Source: DATIXD01 sp035518875 (GTDB lineage Bacteria; Pseudomonadota; Gammaproteobacteria; Methylococcales; Methylococcaceae). Taken from it: DNA of 17,849 bases. The translations under genes and the position numbers were made by a program. The DNA is taken from assembly GCA_035518875.1 (NCBI GenBank), contig DATIXD010000129.1:1-17849 (forward strand), given 5' to 3'. The notes beneath the pieces were generated by a model. The model made no database searches. It was not told the DNA's origin and saw only the letters and a program-made list of their open reading frames with translations. Positions 15,666 through 17,849 of this stretch are shown here, piece by piece (position 1 is the first letter of the stretch; every line of letters begins with the position of its first letter).

Positions 15666-16955
15666 ATGGAAAAGACCATCACAGTACCCGACATCGGCAA
15701 TTTCAAGGATGTCGCCATCATCGAGGTTCTGGTTCGGCCGGGCGATACGATCAAGACCGAAGAATCCCTGATCACCCTGGAAAGCGACAAGGCGGCGATG
15801 GAGATTCCCTCGCCCCATGCCGGCACGATCAAGACGGTTCACGTCAAGGTCGGCGACAAAGTCAGCCAGGGTTCGCCGATCCTGGTCCTGGACATGGCAG
15901 AAGCGGGCGCGGTCGCGCCAGAGGCCAAACCCGAGCCCGCAGCGCCGCAAGCGGAAGCCCCTCGAGCCATAACGCCGGCGGCGGCCCCGGCGCAGACGGT
16001 ACCCCCGCCTCCGCAGCCGGCTCCGGCCCTTCTCGAGGAAGCTCCGGGTGAGCGCAAACCCCACGCCAGCCCCGCGGTGCGCCGCTTCGCCCGCGAACTG
16101 GGTGCGGACGTGGCGAAAATCAAAGGCTCAGGCCCCAAGGGCCGCGTCCTCAAGGAAGACGTGCAGGGCTGGATCAAATCCCGTCTGCTAGCACCCCCAC
16201 AGCCCGCTACTTTGGGTTTCGCGCTGCCGGAACAGCCGGAGGTCGACTACGCTCAATTCGGCCCCGTCGAATCCCGCCCGCTGTCGCGGATCAACAAGCT
16301 ATCCGCGGCCAATCTGCATCGTAACTGGGTCACGATTCCCCACGTCACCCTGCAGGAGGAAGCCGACATCACCGAGCTGGAAGCCTTCCGCGTCTCGCTA
16401 AAGGGCGAGGCCGACAGGCAAAATCTCAAGCTCACTTTGCTGCCATTCTTGATCAAGGCCGTGGTCTCCGCGCTCAAGACCTACCCCAAGTTCAATGCCT
16501 CCCTGGCGGCCAGTGGCGAAGAGCTGATCCTCAAGCGCTACTACCACGTCGGTGTGGCCATCGACACGCCCGATGGCCTGGTCGTGCCTCCGGTTCGCGA
16601 TGCGGATCGCAAAGGCATCTACGACGTTGCCAGGGAGTTGGCCGATCTGGGCGAGCGGGCGCGCGGCAAAAGATTGCGCACGTCCGAACTGCAAGGCGGT
16701 ACCTTTACCATCTCCAGCCTCGGCGGTATCGGCAGCACCGGCTTTACGCCCATCATCAACGCCCCGGAAGTCGCCATCCTCGGCGTCTCTCGCAGCCAAG
16801 CCCGCGCGGTTTACCGCGACGGCCAGTTCGTCCCCCGACTGATGCTGCCGCTGTCACTGTCCTTCGATCACCGTGTCATCGACGGCGCCGAAGCCGCCCG
16901 CTTCTGCGTTTACCTGGCTCAGGTGCTGGGGGATTTCCGTCGGGTGATGTTGTAG
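15666..16955 (+). CDS. aceF: Pyruvate dehydrogenase E2, dihydrolipoamide acetyltransferase (single lipoyl domain)
   Basis: A 429-residue E2 core that passes the acetyl group from lipoate to CoA. One lipoyl domain lies at residues 2-78, with lipoyl Lys42 in LESDKAAME. A long Ala/Pro linker follows, then a peripheral-subunit-binding domain (HASPAVRRFARELGADVAKI and GRVLKEDVQGWI). The catalytic domain ends in SFDHRVIDGAEAARF with His402 and Asp406. E. coli AceF has three lipoyl domains; one is common in other proteobacteria. GAGGAGG overlaps the aceE stop and serves as the ribosome binding site. The E3 gene (lpd) that often follows is absent here, so the complex must borrow E3 from another locus. 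Confidence 0.96.
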   Translation: MEKTITVPDIGNFKDVAIIEVLVRPGDTIKTEESLITLESDKAAMEIPSPHAGTIKTVHVKVGDKVSQGSPILVLDMAEAGAVAPEAKPEPAAPQAEAPRAITPAAAPAQTVPPPPQPAPALLEEAPGERKPHASPAVRRFARELGADVAKIKGSGPKGRVLKEDVQGWIKSRLLAPPQPATLGFALPEQPEVDYAQFGPVESRPLSRINKLSAANLHRNWVTIPHVTLQEEADITELEAFRVSLKGEADRQNLKLTLLPFLIKAVVSALKTYPKFNASLAASGEELILKRYYHVGVAIDTPDGLVVPPVRDADRKGIYDVARELADLGERARGKRLRTSELQGGTFTISSLGGIGSTGFTPIINAPEVAILGVSRSQARAVYRDGQFVPRLMLPLSLSFDHRVIDGAEAARFCVYLAQVLGDFRRVML

Positions 16956-16968
16956 CCTTGCGAAGGCT
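16954..16968 (+). terminator. Possible hairpin at the end of aceF
   Basis: AGCCTT-GCG-AAGGCT overlaps the aceF stop codon. It has only a 6-bp stem and no T-tract, so it is a weak candidate for termination or 3'-end protection of the aceEF transcript. Confidence 0.3.
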
Positions 16969-17022
16969 TAGTGACCCTGGCGATAGAACGGCTCATGAAT
17001 GTATCCAAGCACGGAGAGTGAA

Positions 17023-17394
17023 ATGATGAACAGAGCGAAAAACAAATGGCATCGGGTGGCCCTGCTCGGGATGAGCGGCATTTTCAGTTTGATGCTGGCC
17101 GGCTGCGGCGATGATTCGACTCAACCGACTAAGGTCGACAAGACCAGCCATACGGTCAGCGTATCGGAGCATCAGGCCTTCGAGAAAAAATATGCGGAGG
17201 TGTGCGTCAAGGCTCAACAGGTGAGTGCAAGTGACCAGGATCTAGGCAAGATTTGCGACTGCATCGCGCAAGAAATCTCCAAACGCCTCAGCAAGGCCGA
17301 CGCGGTTCATTTCCTGGAAAAAGGAGAGTTCCCGTTTGATTTGGTCATGATGACCAACGCCGCTGAAAATACCTGCACCGCAGGGAAAAAATAG
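17023..17394 (+). CDS. Small cysteine-containing lipoprotein, function unknown
   Basis: A 123-residue protein with a type II signal peptide: Lys/Arg-rich start, hydrophobic stretch and lipobox LAGC with lipidated Cys28. The next residue is Gly, so outer-membrane sorting is likely. The mature part is short and charged, with four further cysteines: one in AEVCVKAQ, two in KICDCIAQEI and one in AENTCTAGKK. These could form disulfides in the periplasm. The helix around KRLSKADAVHFLEKGEFPFD looks globular. GGAGAG (17013-17018) serves the twin ATGs at 17023 and 17026; an ATG at 16999 lacks such a site. I do not recognise the family. It follows aceF by 67 bases but shows no functional link to it. 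Confidence 0.8.
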   Translation: MMNRAKNKWHRVALLGMSGIFSLMLAGCGDDSTQPTKVDKTSHTVSVSEHQAFEKKYAEVCVKAQQVSASDQDLGKICDCIAQEISKRLSKADAVHFLEKGEFPFDLVMMTNAAENTCTAGKK

Positions 17395-17549
17395 CCGATT
17401 CGGCCACAGCGTGGCTCGGCGCATGGCTTTGCATCCGGATGCGCAGCCGCCAGGGAAAGAACCGTCTTTTGTCATCCGCGGTGCGCGTATTGCCGCGGGT
17501 TTGGCGGTAAACTATGCGCCCTATACCGCAAGCCGCGAGCAACCGCACG

Positions 17550-17849
17550 ATGGAAGCCTGCGAATTCAAAATCATGGCCGCCGAGGAATACCTGGCTTGG
17601 GGGGAACGTTCGGAAACCGAGCACGAATTCCTCAATGGCATGTTTTATGACGTGTATGCCGCGATTGGGGTGCGAGGGATGCATGTCGCTGTAAACCTTA
17701 AGAATGTGGGCGGACTCTTCAGTCATACCTGCGCGCCGCGTGTTGCAAAACCTATTGCCGACACGAAATTTCCGGTCGAGAAAGCCAACGTGTTTTTCTG
17801 CCCGGATGTTTTCGTGACCTTCGGCGAAGGCGATCGCGTCATGCCCCTG
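17550..17849 (+). CDS. Uma2-family (DUF820) protein, partial at the window edge
   Basis: From ATG 17550 the frame is open for 100 codons to the end of the window. It matches the opening of the Uma2/DUF820 family, which has a PD-(D/E)XK-like nuclease fold: AAEEYLAWGERSETEHEFLN with the GMFYDVYA strand, then CAPRVAKPIADTKFPVEKAN and VFFCPDVFVTFGEGDR. In family members the usual reads are EEYLxWE...RHEFIDGEVY, then a metal-site Asp in ADMKVRV, then YPDVVVTC. Here Asp appears in ADTKF and again in CPDVF, so the nuclease site looks plausible. Function is not established for most members; the family is expanded in cyanobacteria and scattered in proteobacteria. The ribosome binding site is weak. The rest lies outside the window. 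Confidence 0.8.
   Translation, partial: MEACEFKIMAAEEYLAWGERSETEHEFLNGMFYDVYAAIGVRGMHVAVNLKNVGGLFSHTCAPRVAKPIADTKFPVEKANVFFCPDVFVTFGEGDRVMPL

Noticed and set aside
1..17849. CRISPR array or toxin-antitoxin pair
   Set aside because: No regularly spaced repeats and no recognisable toxin-antitoxin pair were seen on either strand.

Overview
The window reads as a gammaproteobacterial chromosome segment of moderately high GC. The evidence is an AceE of the long homodimeric type (893 aa), an AceF with one lipoyl domain, a two-subunit PycA/PycB pyruvate carboxylase of the Pseudomonas kind and an E. coli-like DctA. I suspect a methanotroph or methylotroph of the Methylococcaceae type, but that is only an impression from overall similarity; nothing in the window proves it.

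Left part, 1 to about 7836: a patchy, eroded accessory region. It starts with a 5' remnant of an IS6-family transposase, then an intact TIM-barrel (sugar-phosphate isomerase/epimerase-like) gene and a large lipoprotein L,D-transpeptidase with LysM and SPOR modules. A minus-strand run follows, made of small-domain genes in various states of decay: a frameshifted VOC gene, an intact exported DUF1579 gene, a PhnB-like C-terminal remnant, an intact SRPBCC/AHSA1 gene and a DHFR-like N-terminal remnant. Upstream of this run sits a complete 858-bp IS5-family element with terminal repeats and a TAA target duplication. Its transposase is dead, and the element splits a small 63-codon reading frame. The region ends with a short unassigned ORF and a structured inverted repeat, just beyond the 3' end of tRNA-Arg(CCU). 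That is the usual side of a tRNA for island insertion, although no integrase or att repeat is visible here.

Right part, 8150 to 16955: a compact, intact plus-strand central-metabolism block. pycA and pycB (18 nt apart) make oxaloacetate from pyruvate, dctA imports C4-dicarboxylates, and aceE and aceF (17 nt apart) convert pyruvate to acetyl-CoA. Together they supply both substrates of citrate synthase, or a C4 bypass. No lpd (E3) gene follows aceF, so E3 must come from elsewhere. A clear sigma70-like -10 box precedes aceE.

The end, 16956 to 17849, holds a small cysteine-containing lipoprotein and the 5' part of a Uma2-family (DUF820) gene cut by the window edge. I did not find a convincing new multi-gene system. 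The most interesting items are the decaying VOC/DUF1579/PhnB/AHSA1/DHFR cassette beside a tRNA gene, and the small gene split by the IS.
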